Shown here: positions 44,718 to 52,758 of the stretch, piece after piece
Numbering within the stretch: position 1 is the stretch's first letter
Layout: every line of letters starts with the position of its first letter
DNA from: Geodermatophilus poikilotrophus
Lineage (GTDB): Bacteria; Actinomycetota; Actinomycetes; Mycobacteriales; Geodermatophilaceae
Assembly: GCF_900111455.1 (NCBI RefSeq)
Contig: NZ_FOIE01000005.1
Location: 1-64,000, forward strand
Reading direction: 5' to 3'
Length of the DNA stretch: 64,000 bases
Notes under the pieces: generated by a model
Database searches by the model: none
What the model saw: only the letters and a program-made list of their open reading frames with translations
What the model was told of the DNA's origin: nothing
Position numbers and translations under genes: made by a program

Positions 44718-44734
44718 CAGTGGCTAGGCCACTG
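44718..44734. promoter_or_regulatory. Candidate GntR operator CAGTGGCTAGGCCACTG
   Basis: Perfect 7-base arms with a 3-base centre, lying 54 bases from the GntR-type start and 49 from the carrier start. The inner TGGC-N3-GCCA resembles the TGGT-N3-ACCA half-sites bound by FadR-subfamily regulators. Confidence 0.55.
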
Positions 44735-44782
44735 AGCCACTGCACGAGGTGTCCCAGTCCTCCGACGCCGTAGGAGCCCGTC

Positions 44783-46132
44783 GTGTCACCGGAGATCGTC
44801 ACCATCATCGCGCTGATCGTGATCTTCGCGATCGCGACGTTCCTGCCCATCAACATGGGCGCGCTGGCCTTCGTGGCCGCGTTCCTCGTCGGCACGCTGT
44901 CGGTCGGGCTGAGCACCGACGACATCCTCGCGGGGTTCCCCGCGGAGCTGGTCGTGACCCTGATCGGCGTCACGTACCTGTTCGCGATCGCGCAGAACAA
45001 CGGCACCGTCGACCTGCTGGTGCGGGGCGCGGTGCGGCTGGTCCGCGGCCACGTGGCCGCCATCCCGTGGATCATGTTCGCGGTCACCGCGCTGCTCACC
45101 GCGATCGGCGCCCTCTCCCCCGCCGCGGTCGCGATCATCGCCCCGATCGCCCTCGGCTTCGCCGCCCGCTACCAGATCAACCCGCTGCTCATGGGCATGA
45201 TGGTCATCCACGGCGCGCAGGGCGGCGGCTTCTCACCGATCAGCGTCTACGGCGTCACGGTCAACACGATCGTCGAGACCGAGGGGCTGACCACCAGCCC
45301 GGTCACCGTCTTCCTGGGCAGCCTGCTCTTCAACCTGGCCATCGCCCTGGTGCTGTTCTTCGTCCTCGGCGGCCGCCGGCTGCTCGGCCGGAAGGTGGGC
45401 GTCACGGCCCCGGCCACGGCCGAGCACGCGAAGGCCACCGTCGTCAGCGGCCACGGCGCCCCGCCCGGCCCGGCCGTCGGCGGCGGCAGCGGCAGCGGCG
45501 ACGCGGTGGACGGCGAGCCCGAGCGCCCGCAGAAGGTCACCCTCGACCAGGTCCTGACCCTGATCGGCCTGGTCGCCGTCGCCGTCCTGGCGCTGGTCTT
45601 CGACCTGGACATCGGCTTCGTGTCCATCACCGTCGCGACGGTGCTCGCGCTGTTCGCCGCCGCCCGGCACAAGGGCGCGGTCAGCCAGATCAGCTGGTCC
45701 ACGGTGCTGCTCATCGCCGGCGTGCTGACCTTCGTGTTCGTGCTGCAGGAGGCCGGCACCATCGACTACGTCGGCGAGGCGGTCATCGGTCTGGGCATCC
45801 CGCTGCTCATCGCGCTGCTGCTCTGCTACATCGGCGGCGTGGTGTCGGCGTTCGCGTCCTCCACGGCGATCATCGGCGTCGCCATCGCGCTGGCCGTGCC
45901 GTTCCTGCAGGCCGGTGACATCGGCACGGTGGGCGTCATCGTGGCCCTCTCGGTGGCCTCGACGATCGTCGACGTCAGCCCGTTCTCCACCAACGGCGCC
46001 CTGGTCCTGGCCAACGCCCAGGACGTGGACCGGGACCGCTTCTACAAGCAGATCCTCGCCTACTCCGGGATCGTCGTGACCGTCGGACCGTTCCTGGCCT
46101 GGCTGGTCTTCGTCGTCCCCGGCTGGCTGTAG
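44783..46132 (+). CDS. MatC-like malonate/dicarboxylate carrier
   Basis: A 449-residue membrane transporter with two halves of about five helices each, joined by a Gly/Ser-rich cytosolic linker (about 215-250). The N-terminus ATFLPINMGALAFVAAFLVG, then GFPAELVVTLIGVTYLFAIAQNNGT and GAQGGGFSPISVYG, match what I know of the MatC N-terminal family. The second half has SSTAIIGVAIALAVPF and a DVSPFSTNGALVLANA loop like SLC13 carriers. It begins a three-gene unit with a CoA-transferase and a carboxyltransferase. Malonate is the favoured substrate (inference). Confidence 0.85.
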   Translation: MSPEIVTIIALIVIFAIATFLPINMGALAFVAAFLVGTLSVGLSTDDILAGFPAELVVTLIGVTYLFAIAQNNGTVDLLVRGAVRLVRGHVAAIPWIMFAVTALLTAIGALSPAAVAIIAPIALGFAARYQINPLLMGMMVIHGAQGGGFSPISVYGVTVNTIVETEGLTTSPVTVFLGSLLFNLAIALVLFFVLGGRRLLGRKVGVTAPATAEHAKATVVSGHGAPPGPAVGGGSGSGDAVDGEPERPQKVTLDQVLTLIGLVAVAVLALVFDLDIGFVSITVATVLALFAAARHKGAVSQISWSTVLLIAGVLTFVFVLQEAGTIDYVGEAVIGLGIPLLIALLLCYIGGVVSAFASSTAIIGVAIALAVPFLQAGDIGTVGVIVALSVASTIVDVSPFSTNGALVLANAQDVDRDRFYKQILAYSGIVVTVGPFLAWLVFVVPGWL

Positions 46133-46153
46133 ACCCCCGAGAGAGAGGCCCTC

Positions 46154-47332
46154 GTGCCCGGACCGCTGGACGGCGTCCTCGTCGTCGACCTCACCCGCGC
46201 CCTCGCCGGACCGCACGCCGGGATGATGCTCGGCGACCTCGGTGCCCGCGTCATCAAGGTGGAGAACCCCGGCACCGGGGACGACACCCGAGGCTGGGGG
46301 CCGCCGTTCCTCCAGCCCGAAGGAGCCGACCGGGAGTCCACCTACTTCCTGTCGACCAACCGCAACAAGGAGTCGATCACCCTCGACCTCAAGGACGACG
46401 GCGACAAGGAGCTGCTGCGCGAGCTCGTCCGCCGCGCCGACGTGCTGCTGGAGAACTTCCGGCCCGGCACGCTGGCCCGGCTGGGCTTCGGCACCGAGGT
46501 GCTCGAGCAGCTCAACCCGCGGCTGGTCACCCTCTCGATCAGCGGCTTCGGCCACGACGGCCCCGAGGGCGGGCGGGCCGGCTACGACCAGATCGCCCAG
46601 GGCGAGGGCGGGCTGATGTCCCTGACCGGGGCCGGCCCGGACGACCCGCAGCGGGTCGGCGTCCCGATCGGCGACCTGCTGGCCGGCATGTACGGCGCCT
46701 ACGGGGTGCTGGCCGCGCTGATCGAGCGGCAGCGGACCGGCCGCGGCCAGGTCGTGCGCACCTCCCTGCTGGCGGCGATCGTCGGCGTGCACGCCTTCCA
46801 GGGCACCCGGTGGACGGTGGCCGGCGAGGTCGGCCGCGCGCAGGGCAACCACCACCCCTCGATCGCGCCGTACGGGCTGTTCCACTGCAGGGACGGCAGC
46901 GTGCAGCTCTCCTGCGGGTCGGAGGGGCTGTGGCGGCGGCTGTGCACCGAGTTCGGTCTCGACCCGGAGGCGCCGGGGCTGGCCACCAACAGCGAGCGGG
47001 TGGCCAACCGGGCACAGGTGATCGAGCTGCTGGAGCGCGCGTTCGCCGACCACGCCCCCGAGGAGCTGCTGGCCCGGCTGGCCGACGCCGGCATCCCGGC
47101 CGGCAAGGTCCGCACGCTCGACGAGGTCTACACCTGGGACCAGACGCTGTCGCAGGGCCTGCTGGTCGACGTCGAGCACCCCACGCTCGGCCGGCTGCAG
47201 CTGCCCGGCCCGCCGCTGCGCTTCTTCACCCCCGGTCCCGACGGCGAGACCGAGACGACCCGCCGCGAGCACGCCGCGCCGCCGGTGCTGGGATCCTCCG
47301 ACGAGGCGGTCCGGGCCTGGCTGGCGCAGTGA
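46154..47332 (+). CDS. Family III (CaiB/BaiF) CoA-transferase, probable catalytic Asp replaced
   Basis: A 392-residue protein with the family fold: VLVVDLTRALAGPHAGMMLGDLGARVIKVE, LENFRPGTLARLGFG, SISGFGHDGP and a C-terminal DEVYTWDQTL. In formyl-CoA transferase the catalytic Asp follows VDVSMQ; the aligned segment here is VRTSLLAA, so the position is Ala207. Either this is a subfamily using another residue or it is not a normal transferase. Context suggests it gives CoA to malonate or another dicarboxylate. It is coupled to the next gene (GTGA overlap). Confidence 0.85.
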   Translation: MPGPLDGVLVVDLTRALAGPHAGMMLGDLGARVIKVENPGTGDDTRGWGPPFLQPEGADRESTYFLSTNRNKESITLDLKDDGDKELLRELVRRADVLLENFRPGTLARLGFGTEVLEQLNPRLVTLSISGFGHDGPEGGRAGYDQIAQGEGGLMSLTGAGPDDPQRVGVPIGDLLAGMYGAYGVLAALIERQRTGRGQVVRTSLLAAIVGVHAFQGTRWTVAGEVGRAQGNHHPSIAPYGLFHCRDGSVQLSCGSEGLWRRLCTEFGLDPEAPGLATNSERVANRAQVIELLERAFADHAPEELLARLADAGIPAGKVRTLDEVYTWDQTLSQGLLVDVEHPTLGRLQLPGPPLRFFTPGPDGETETTRREHAAPPVLGSSDEAVRAWLAQ

Positions 47333-48870
47333 CCCGTTCGCTCGACGCCCGGGGGCTGCGCGACCTGGTCCTCGATCCCGGCTCCTGGAAGAGCTGGGAC
47401 TCCCCCGTCCCCGTCGGAGACGTGCCGGAGTCCTACGCCGCCGAACTGGCCCGGGCGGCACGGGAGACGCGGCAGGACGAGTCGATCACCACCGGCGAGG
47501 GGTTGCTCCGCGGCCGGCGGGTCGCCGTGATCGCCGGGGAGTTCGGCTTCCTCGCCGCGTCGATCGGCGTGGCCGCCGCGGACCGGCTCATCGCCGCGGT
47601 CGAGCGGGCCACCGAGGAGGGGCTGCCGCTGCTGGCCGCCCCGGTCTCCGGCGGCACGCGGATGCAGGAGGGCACCGTCGCCTTCCTGCAGATGATCGGG
47701 ATCACCGCGGCGATCGCCCGGCACAAGGAGGCCGGGCTGCCCTACCTGGTCTACCTGCGGCACCCCACGTTCGGCGGCGTCCTGGCCTCGTGGGGGTCGC
47801 TCGGGCACGTGACCATCGCCGAGCCCGGCGCGTCGATCGGCTTCCTCGGCCCGCGGGTCTACCAGGCGCTCTACGGCGAGCCGTTCCCCGAGGGCGTGCA
47901 GACCGCCGAGCACCTCGCCGAGCACGGGCTCATCGACGCCGTCGTCCCGCACGAGGAGATCGCCGAGGTCGCCGACCGGGCGCTGCGCGTGCTGGCCGCC
48001 CGGCAGACCTGGCACCGGGACGTCGCCGACGCCGAGCGGCCCACCGCCGAGGACGGCACCGAGGCCGACGACCCCGAGGACGGGCGCAGCGCCTGGGCGG
48101 TGGTCACCGCCTCCCGCCGCGAGGACCGGCCCGGTGTGCGGCGGCTGCTGCGGACGGCGGCCACCGACGTCGTCGGCCTGTCCGGCACCGGCGCCGGCGA
48201 GAAGGACCCCGGGTTGCTGCTCGCGCTGGCGCGCTTCGGCGGTGCGCCGTGCGTCGTCCTGGGTCAGGACCGCCGCGGGCAGTCGCTGTCGGCGCCGCTC
48301 GGGCCGGCGGCGCTGCGGGAGGCCCGGCGCGGGATGCGGCTGGCCGCCGAGCTGCGGCTGCCGCTGGTCACCCTGATCGACACCCCCGGCGCGGCGCTGT
48401 CCAAGGAGGCCGAGGAGGGCGGCCTGGCCGCGGAGATCGCCCGCTGCCTCGAGGACATGGTGGTGCTGCGGGCGCCGACGCTGGCGGTGCTGCTGGGGCA
48501 GGGCACCGGCGGCGGGGCGCTGGCGCTCGCGCCGGCCGACCGGGTGCTGGCGACGGCCAACGGCTGGCTGGGTCCGCTGCCTCCGGAGGGGGCCTCGGCG
48601 ATCGTGCACCGCACCGTCGACCGGGCCGGCGAGATGGCCGCGCACCAGGGCGTGCGGGCGACCGACCTGTGGCGGGCCGGGATCGTCGACCGCGTCGTCC
48701 CCGAGCGGCCGGACGCGGCCGACGAGCCGGTGGCGTTCTGCCGGCGGCTGGGGCGGGTGCTCGGCGAGGAGCTGGCCGGCCTGCTCGGCCGGGACGACGG
48801 CGAGCGCCTCCGCACCCGCCTGCACCGGTACCGCCACCTGGGCCGCCGAGGTCCGGCGACGATCAGCTGA
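47329..48870 (+). CDS. AccD/malonyl-CoA decarboxylase-like biotin-type carboxyltransferase (fused beta/alpha halves)
   Basis: A 513-residue protein of the crotonase superfamily with two carboxyltransferase halves: an AccD-like N-terminal half (GGTRMQEGTVAFLQM, about residue 105) and an AccA-like C-terminal half (IDTPGAALSKEAEEGG, GQGTGGGALALAPADRVL). I see no zinc finger and no biotin-carrier domain, and no biotin carboxylase is nearby. It could decarboxylate or carboxylate an acyl-CoA; with the carrier and CoA-transferase a malonyl-CoA decarboxylation role is attractive (inference). GTG 47329 overlaps the upstream stop. The M. tuberculosis relative I recall is AccD3-like. Confidence 0.85.
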   Translation: MTRSLDARGLRDLVLDPGSWKSWDSPVPVGDVPESYAAELARAARETRQDESITTGEGLLRGRRVAVIAGEFGFLAASIGVAAADRLIAAVERATEEGLPLLAAPVSGGTRMQEGTVAFLQMIGITAAIARHKEAGLPYLVYLRHPTFGGVLASWGSLGHVTIAEPGASIGFLGPRVYQALYGEPFPEGVQTAEHLAEHGLIDAVVPHEEIAEVADRALRVLAARQTWHRDVADAERPTAEDGTEADDPEDGRSAWAVVTASRREDRPGVRRLLRTAATDVVGLSGTGAGEKDPGLLLALARFGGAPCVVLGQDRRGQSLSAPLGPAALREARRGMRLAAELRLPLVTLIDTPGAALSKEAEEGGLAAEIARCLEDMVVLRAPTLAVLLGQGTGGGALALAPADRVLATANGWLGPLPPEGASAIVHRTVDRAGEMAAHQGVRATDLWRAGIVDRVVPERPDAADEPVAFCRRLGRVLGEELAGLLGRDDGERLRTRLHRYRHLGRRGPATIS

Positions 48871-48924
48871 GCTGGTCATCGCGTCCCGAGCCCGACGGTG
48901 GCCGGTGAACGGCTCCCGCGGCCG

Positions 48925-49416
48925 TCAGCCGGCGTCCGCGCCCTCCCGCAGGCGCAGGCTGTGGTCGGGGTCGAGGCGGTCGAGCACCGCCTGCAGCGCG
49001 TTCCCGAGGGCGTGGGTCTGCTCGTCGGTGAGCGGGTCGAACAGCGCCGACCGGACGGCCTCGACGTGGCCGGGGGCGACCGACCGGACGACCTCCCAGC
49101 CGGCGTCGGTCAGCACGGCGACGTTGCCCCGGCCGTCCTCGGGCGAGGGCTCGCGGCGCACCCAGCCACGGTCCTCCAGGCGGGCGACGGTGTGGGACAG
49201 CCGGCTCTGCGACTGGTTGGCCCGACGCGCCAGGTCGCTCATCCGCCGGCTGCGGCCGGGCGCCTCGGACAGCATGGCGAGGACGACGTAGGCGGCGTGG
49301 CTGAGGCCGGCGTCGCGCTGGAGCTGGGCGTCCAGCACCCGGGGGAGCAGCTCGGAGACGCTCAGCCACGTCCGCCAGACCCGCTGCTGCTCCTCGTCGA
49401 GCCACCGCTGCGCCAC
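48925..49416 (-). CDS. MarR-family transcriptional regulator (possibly translated as fusion with PP2C remnant)
   Basis: A 163-residue winged-helix protein: RVWRTWLSVSELLPRVLDAQL, then RMSDLARRANQSQSRLSHTV (recognition helix), LEDRGWVRR and ALFDPLTDEQTHALGNAL. Possible starts are GTG 49416 and GTG 49425, but neither has a visible Shine-Dalgarno sequence. The frame is open upstream through the PP2C remnant, so translation may begin further upstream and give a fusion protein. Confidence 0.82.
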   Translation of the reverse strand: MAQRWLDEEQQRVWRTWLSVSELLPRVLDAQLQRDAGLSHAAYVVLAMLSEAPGRSRRMSDLARRANQSQSRLSHTVARLEDRGWVRREPSPEDGRGNVAVLTDAGWEVVRSVAPGHVEAVRSALFDPLTDEQTHALGNALQAVLDRLDPDHSLRLREGADAG

Positions 49417-49425
49417 GTCCGGCAC

Positions 49426-49812
49426 CGTACTGGTGAGCGAGCCGGCTCCGGGCCGCCGGAGCTGCCCCTCGACGCGGATGGCGAGCGCGGCGATGTCGTC
49501 CTCGCGGTCGCAGCGGACCGGGTCCAGCACGCGGTCGAGGATGGCGTCGGCCGGCAGGTGCTGCAGGCCGTCGAGCGTCCGGCTCAGCGCAGTGGTGCCC
49601 TCGTCGATGTCCTGGCCGGTGCTGCGGCGCTCGATGAGCCCGTCGGTGTAGAGCACCAGCGTGCTGCCCACGGGCAGGTCGGCCGTGGGGTCGCGGCGCG
49701 GCCGGGTGGGGTCGATGCCGACGAGCAGGTCCGGTGGGGTGCGGAGCACCCGCACCGCGCCGTCGGGGAGCAGCAGCAGCGGCGGAGGGTGCCCGGCGTT
49801 GGTCCAGCGCAG
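49426..49812 (-). pseudogene. C-terminal remnant of a SpoIIE-type PP2C phosphatase
   Basis: About 125 codons match only the end of SpoIIE/RsbU phosphatases: LRWTNAGHPPPLLL, GSTLVLYTDGLIERR, then REDDIAALAIR. The N-terminal half with the first metal-binding Asp is missing; sequence upstream of LRW is Arg/Pro/Ser-rich and not homologous. The remnant could not be an active phosphatase. It remains in frame with the MarR gene without an intervening stop. Confidence 0.75.
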
Positions 49813-49958
49813 TCGCCGGGACCCGCCTCCCGACCGTGACGGTGCCGGGCCACGACCGGTGGGCCGCGACTCCGTTGCGCAGCCCCACCGTAGTCCGGCC
49901 GAGCCCTCCCGTGCTGTGACGCAGGCTCCTGAGCAGCGGGGATGCTCGCCGCGCCGGC

Positions 49959-50426
49959 TCAGCGCAGCGGGATGTCGTGCCCCGGACCGCGCTCGTCGTC
50001 CCCCCGCGGGCCGTGCCACCGCCGGTCGGCCTCGGCGATGGGGACGTCGTTGGTGCTGGCCTCACGACGGCGCATGAGCCCGCGCTCGTCGAACTCCCAC
50101 AGCTCGTTGCCGTAGCTGCGGAACCACCGGCCCCCGGCGTCGTGCCACTCGTACTGGAAACGGACGGCGATGCGGTCGTCGGTGTACCCCCACAGGCTCT
50201 TGCGCAGCACGTAGTCGAGCTCGCGTTCCCACTTGCGGGTCAGGAAGGCGATGATCTCCGCCCGGCCGGTCAGGAACTCCTCGCGGTTCCGCCAGACCGA
50301 GTCCTCGGTGTAGGCGAGGCTCACGCGGTGCGGGTCGCGGCTGTTCCAGGCGTCCTCTGCGGCTTGCACCTTGGTGAGCGCGCTGGTGCGGTCGAACGGC
50401 GGGAACGGTGGGCGGGGCTCGGTCAC
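49959..50426 (-). CDS. DUF1348/NTF2-like protein
   Basis: A 155-residue cone-fold protein. DUF1348 marks: [60 protein letters not shown] and a C-terminal [16 protein letters not shown]. The biochemical role is unknown; NTF2 folds bind small molecules. GTG 50426 has GAGGAG about 9 bases upstream. Confidence 0.9.
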   Translation of the reverse strand: MTEPRPPFPPFDRTSALTKVQAAEDAWNSRDPHRVSLAYTEDSVWRNREEFLTGRAEIIAFLTRKWERELDYVLRKSLWGYTDDRIAVRFQYEWHDAGGRWFRSYGNELWEFDERGLMRRREASTNDVPIAEADRRWHGPRGDDERGPGHDIPLR

Positions 50427-50497
50427 GGCGGCGTTCTCCTCGGGTGCGCGGACCACCCGGTCCTGCCCCGGCCGGCGACGGGTCACCCGTCGTCCGG

Positions 50498-51133
50498 TCA
50501 GCCCCCGGGCAGGGCGAGCCGCAGACCGGAGCCGAGCAGGGCGGCCCCGGTGACGCCCTCGACGGTCCGGCTGACCGCCGGGCGCTGCAGCCACCGGCGG
50601 GCGGCCACCGCACCGAGGACGAGGACGGTGAACCAGACCAGGCTCATCGCCGCGTGGACGAGGGCCAGCAGCACGCCCATCGCGAGGGCCGGCGTGCCGG
50701 CCGGGAGGAACTGCGGCAGCACGGCCACGTAGAAGGCGCCGACCTTCGGGTTGAGCAGGTTGGTCAGCAGACCGGTGCGGGCCGACCGCCAGGCTCCGCC
50801 CGGCGCGGCCGGAGCCGAGCCGGCGGGCGCGGCGGCACGGGAGCGGACCAGGCGCCACAGGATCCGCCCGCCGAGCCAGACGAGGTAGCCGGCGCCGACG
50901 AGCCGGAGGGCCGCGTAGGCGACGGTGGAGGCGGTGAGCAGGGCCGACACCCCGACCGCGGCAGCGGCGCCCCACGCCAGGACGCCGCCGACCACCCCGA
51001 GCGCCGTGGCGAAGGCGTCGCGCCGTCCCCGCGCGACGGCGGCGCGCAGGACCAGGGCGGTGTCGAGGCCCGGCGTGACGGTGAGGAGCAGGGCGACGAG
51101 GGCGAAGCCGAGCACGGCCGCCTGCACGCTCAC
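50498..51133 (-). CDS. LysE/RhtB-family amino-acid exporter
   Basis: A 211-residue membrane protein with about six helices. Typical start [30 protein letters not shown], then [25 protein letters not shown] (family signature). It exports amino acids or similar compounds. GTG 51133 has AGGA about 9 bases upstream and overlaps the stop of an upstream open frame (GTGA). Confidence 0.9.
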   Translation of the reverse strand: MSVQAAVLGFALVALLLTVTPGLDTALVLRAAVARGRRDAFATALGVVGGVLAWGAAAAVGVSALLTASTVAYAALRLVGAGYLVWLGGRILWRLVRSRAAAPAGSAPAAPGGAWRSARTGLLTNLLNPKVGAFYVAVLPQFLPAGTPALAMGVLLALVHAAMSLVWFTVLVLGAVAARRWLQRPAVSRTVEGVTGAALLGSGLRLALPGG

Positions 51134-51579
51134 GGCCCGGTTCCTGCTGCACTGGCCACGATCGGAGCGTAGTGAGGTGCCACCCGCGAGGACTCCGACC
51201 GGGACGGGGTGGCCTCGACCCGCGTGCGCCACGCCGCAGCGCCGAGGTCGACCGCCCCCGAGTACTGGACCACCCACCGGAACGACGTGCCGCTGCCGCC
51301 GTACTCCTCGCCCTGCAACGCCGGGCACGACGTGGTGCCGGGCTGGGTGACCCGGCCGTCGCCGTCTCCGCGGCGTCCCTCGCCGGGCTGGTCGTCGCTC
51401 GGGGTGCACGAGGGGGCCGGGTGGGACGGTGACCGTCGCCCGGGCCACTCGCTCGCCCGGCCCCAGCGCCGACTGCGGCCCGACCCCCCGGCGGACTCGT
51501 ATCCGTCCAACGAGACACCTCTCGCGGACGTGACACTCGCCGCCCGCACGTGGACGGGCGCCGTCGCGGCGCGCATCAT
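51130..51579 (-). CDS. Hypothetical protein, weakly supported
   Basis: A 149-codon frame whose stop overlaps the LysE-family start as GTGA, the coupling seen often here. Its C-terminal half has balanced composition ([19 protein letters not shown]). The N-terminal half is Ser/Arg/Pro-rich and its start (ATG 51579/51576) overlaps the CIRCE-like site and lacks a Shine-Dalgarno sequence. The opposite strand also has an open frame with similar third-position GC, so coding is not proven. Otherwise 51134-51578 would be a long gap. Confidence 0.3.
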   Translation of the reverse strand: MMRAATAPVHVRAASVTSARGVSLDGYESAGGSGRSRRWGRASEWPGRRSPSHPAPSCTPSDDQPGEGRRGDGDGRVTQPGTTSCPALQGEEYGGSGTSFRWVVQYSGAVDLGAAAWRTRVEATPSRSESSRVAPHYAPIVASAAGTGP

Positions 51580-51605
51580 TGGCAGTCGCCGGGTGAGAGT
51601 GCCAG
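51579..51605. promoter_or_regulatory. CIRCE-like HrcA operator upstream of the Ruc-type gene
   Basis: TTGGCAGTC-N9-GAGTGCCAG compared with the CIRCE consensus TTGGCACTC-N9-GAGTGCCAA: one mismatch in each arm and the exact 9-base spacer. It ends 31 bases before the GTG of the zinc-ribbon gene. This predicts heat-shock repression by HrcA. Confidence 0.75.
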
Positions 51606-51636
51606 TCCGGCCCGTCCGACGAGGAGTACCACCACC

Positions 51637-52002
51637 GTGCCCACGTACCAGTACGCCTGCACCAACCCCGACGGGAAGCACCAGTTCGAGGTGGTGCAGA
51701 GCTTCACCGACGCCCCGGTGAGCGAGTGCCCCGAGTGCGGCAGCCCGGTGCGCAAGGTCTACGGGTCGGTCGGCGTGGTCTTCAAGGGCTCGGGCTTCTA
51801 CCGCACCGACAGCCGCTCCACGGCGTCGTCGAAGGGGTCCGGCTCGTCGTCCGACGGCGGGAAGTCCGACGGCGGGAAGTCCGACGGCGGGAAGTCCGAC
51901 GGCAAGACGGACGCCGCGCCCGCCGCCAGCAGCAGTTCGTCGTCCTCGGGCTCCTCGTCGGGCAGTTCCAGCTCCACCTCGAGCAGCGCCGCCGCCAGCT
52001 GA
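51637..52002 (+). CDS. FmdB-type zinc-ribbon protein with disordered Ser-rich tail (Ruc-like chaperone)
   Basis: A 121-residue protein. The N-terminal zinc ribbon (PTYQYAC near the start, then SECPECGSPVRKVYG) holds three visible Cys, followed by FKGSGFYRTDSR. The tail of about 60 residues is Ser/Gly/Lys-rich and should be unstructured, including four DGGKS-like repeats. This matches M. tuberculosis Rv0991c (Ruc), a redox-regulated chaperone under HrcA control. GTG 51637 has GAGGAG 9 bases upstream. Confidence 0.85.
   Translation: MPTYQYACTNPDGKHQFEVVQSFTDAPVSECPECGSPVRKVYGSVGVVFKGSGFYRTDSRSTASSKGSGSSSDGGKSDGGKSDGGKSDGKTDAAPAASSSSSSSGSSSGSSSSTSSSAAAS
51853..51905 (+). repeat. Tandem 15-bp coding repeat (DGGKS units)
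   Basis: GACGGCGGGAAGTCC occurs three times in a row plus a partial fourth unit, in frame, in the disordered tail of the zinc-ribbon protein. Confidence 0.85.
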
Positions 52003-52084
52003 CCCGCGGTCCACAGGCGGTCGCCGGCTCCACAACCCGGCGTCCGCTGCCCCAGCGGCGGCCGCGGGCGGCCAGCCTGTCGGC

Positions 52085-52732
52085 ATGGTCCGCCTCCGCC
52101 GGCCGCGCCGGCCGCTGCACACCGCCCGGCAGGTCCTCGCCGCGCTGCTCGCCGCCACGGCCCTCGTCGTGGCCCTCCGCCCGGCGCCGGCCCCCTCCCC
52201 CGCGCCGGCCACCGTCCCGGTCGTCGTCGCCGCGGCCGACCTCGGGCCGGGCGCCGTCCTCACCACCGGGGGTGTCTCCGTCGCGCCCTACCCACCGGAG
52301 CTGCGTCCGGCCGGCGCGGTCGAGGACCCGGCCGCGGTCGTGGGTCGGGTCCTCGCCGGCGGCCTCCGGCCGGGCGTGCCGCTGACCGACGCCGTCCTGG
52401 TCGGGACCGGCCCGACCGACCGGCTCGGCACCGGACAGGTCGCTGCGCCGGTGCGCCCCGCCGACCTCGCGGTCACCTCGCTGGTGCGGCCGGGCGACCG
52501 GGTCGACGTCCTGGCCACGCCACCGGGCGCGGTGCGCGCCGAGGTGATCGCTGCCGGAGCCCCGGTCCTGGCCGGCCCCGGGCAGGAGGACGACGGACTG
52601 CTGCTGGTCGCCGTCGACGCCGACACCGCGGCGCGGCTCGCCGCCGCGGCCACCACCGCGACGCTGACCCTCAGCCTCCCGCCGCGCTCGGCGGGTGGTG
52701 CTGGACCGGCTGCGACCCGGGTGGGTGGATGA
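52085..52732 (+). CDS. SAF-domain protein (CpaB/RcpC-like)
   Basis: A 215-residue protein: a basic N-terminus, one membrane segment (about 16-33), then a SAF domain (VVVAAADLGPGAVLTTGGVSV, about 45-110) and a region with LVRPGDRVDVLA like Flp-pilus CpaB proteins. It is extracytoplasmic. No other pilus genes are adjacent, so a pilus role is only one possibility. It follows the zinc-ribbon gene by 82 bases. Confidence 0.8.
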   Translation: MVRLRRPRRPLHTARQVLAALLAATALVVALRPAPAPSPAPATVPVVVAAADLGPGAVLTTGGVSVAPYPPELRPAGAVEDPAAVVGRVLAGGLRPGVPLTDAVLVGTGPTDRLGTGQVAAPVRPADLAVTSLVRPGDRVDVLATPPGAVRAEVIAAGAPVLAGPGQEDDGLLLVAVDADTAARLAAAATTATLTLSLPPRSAGGAGPAATRVGG

Positions 52733-52758
52733 CGCCGGAGCGGCCCGGGCCGCCGTCC

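Noticed and set aside
51853-51905. Short regular repeats as a CRISPR-like array.
   Set aside because: They are contiguous 15-base in-frame codon repeats with no spacers, inside a coding region.
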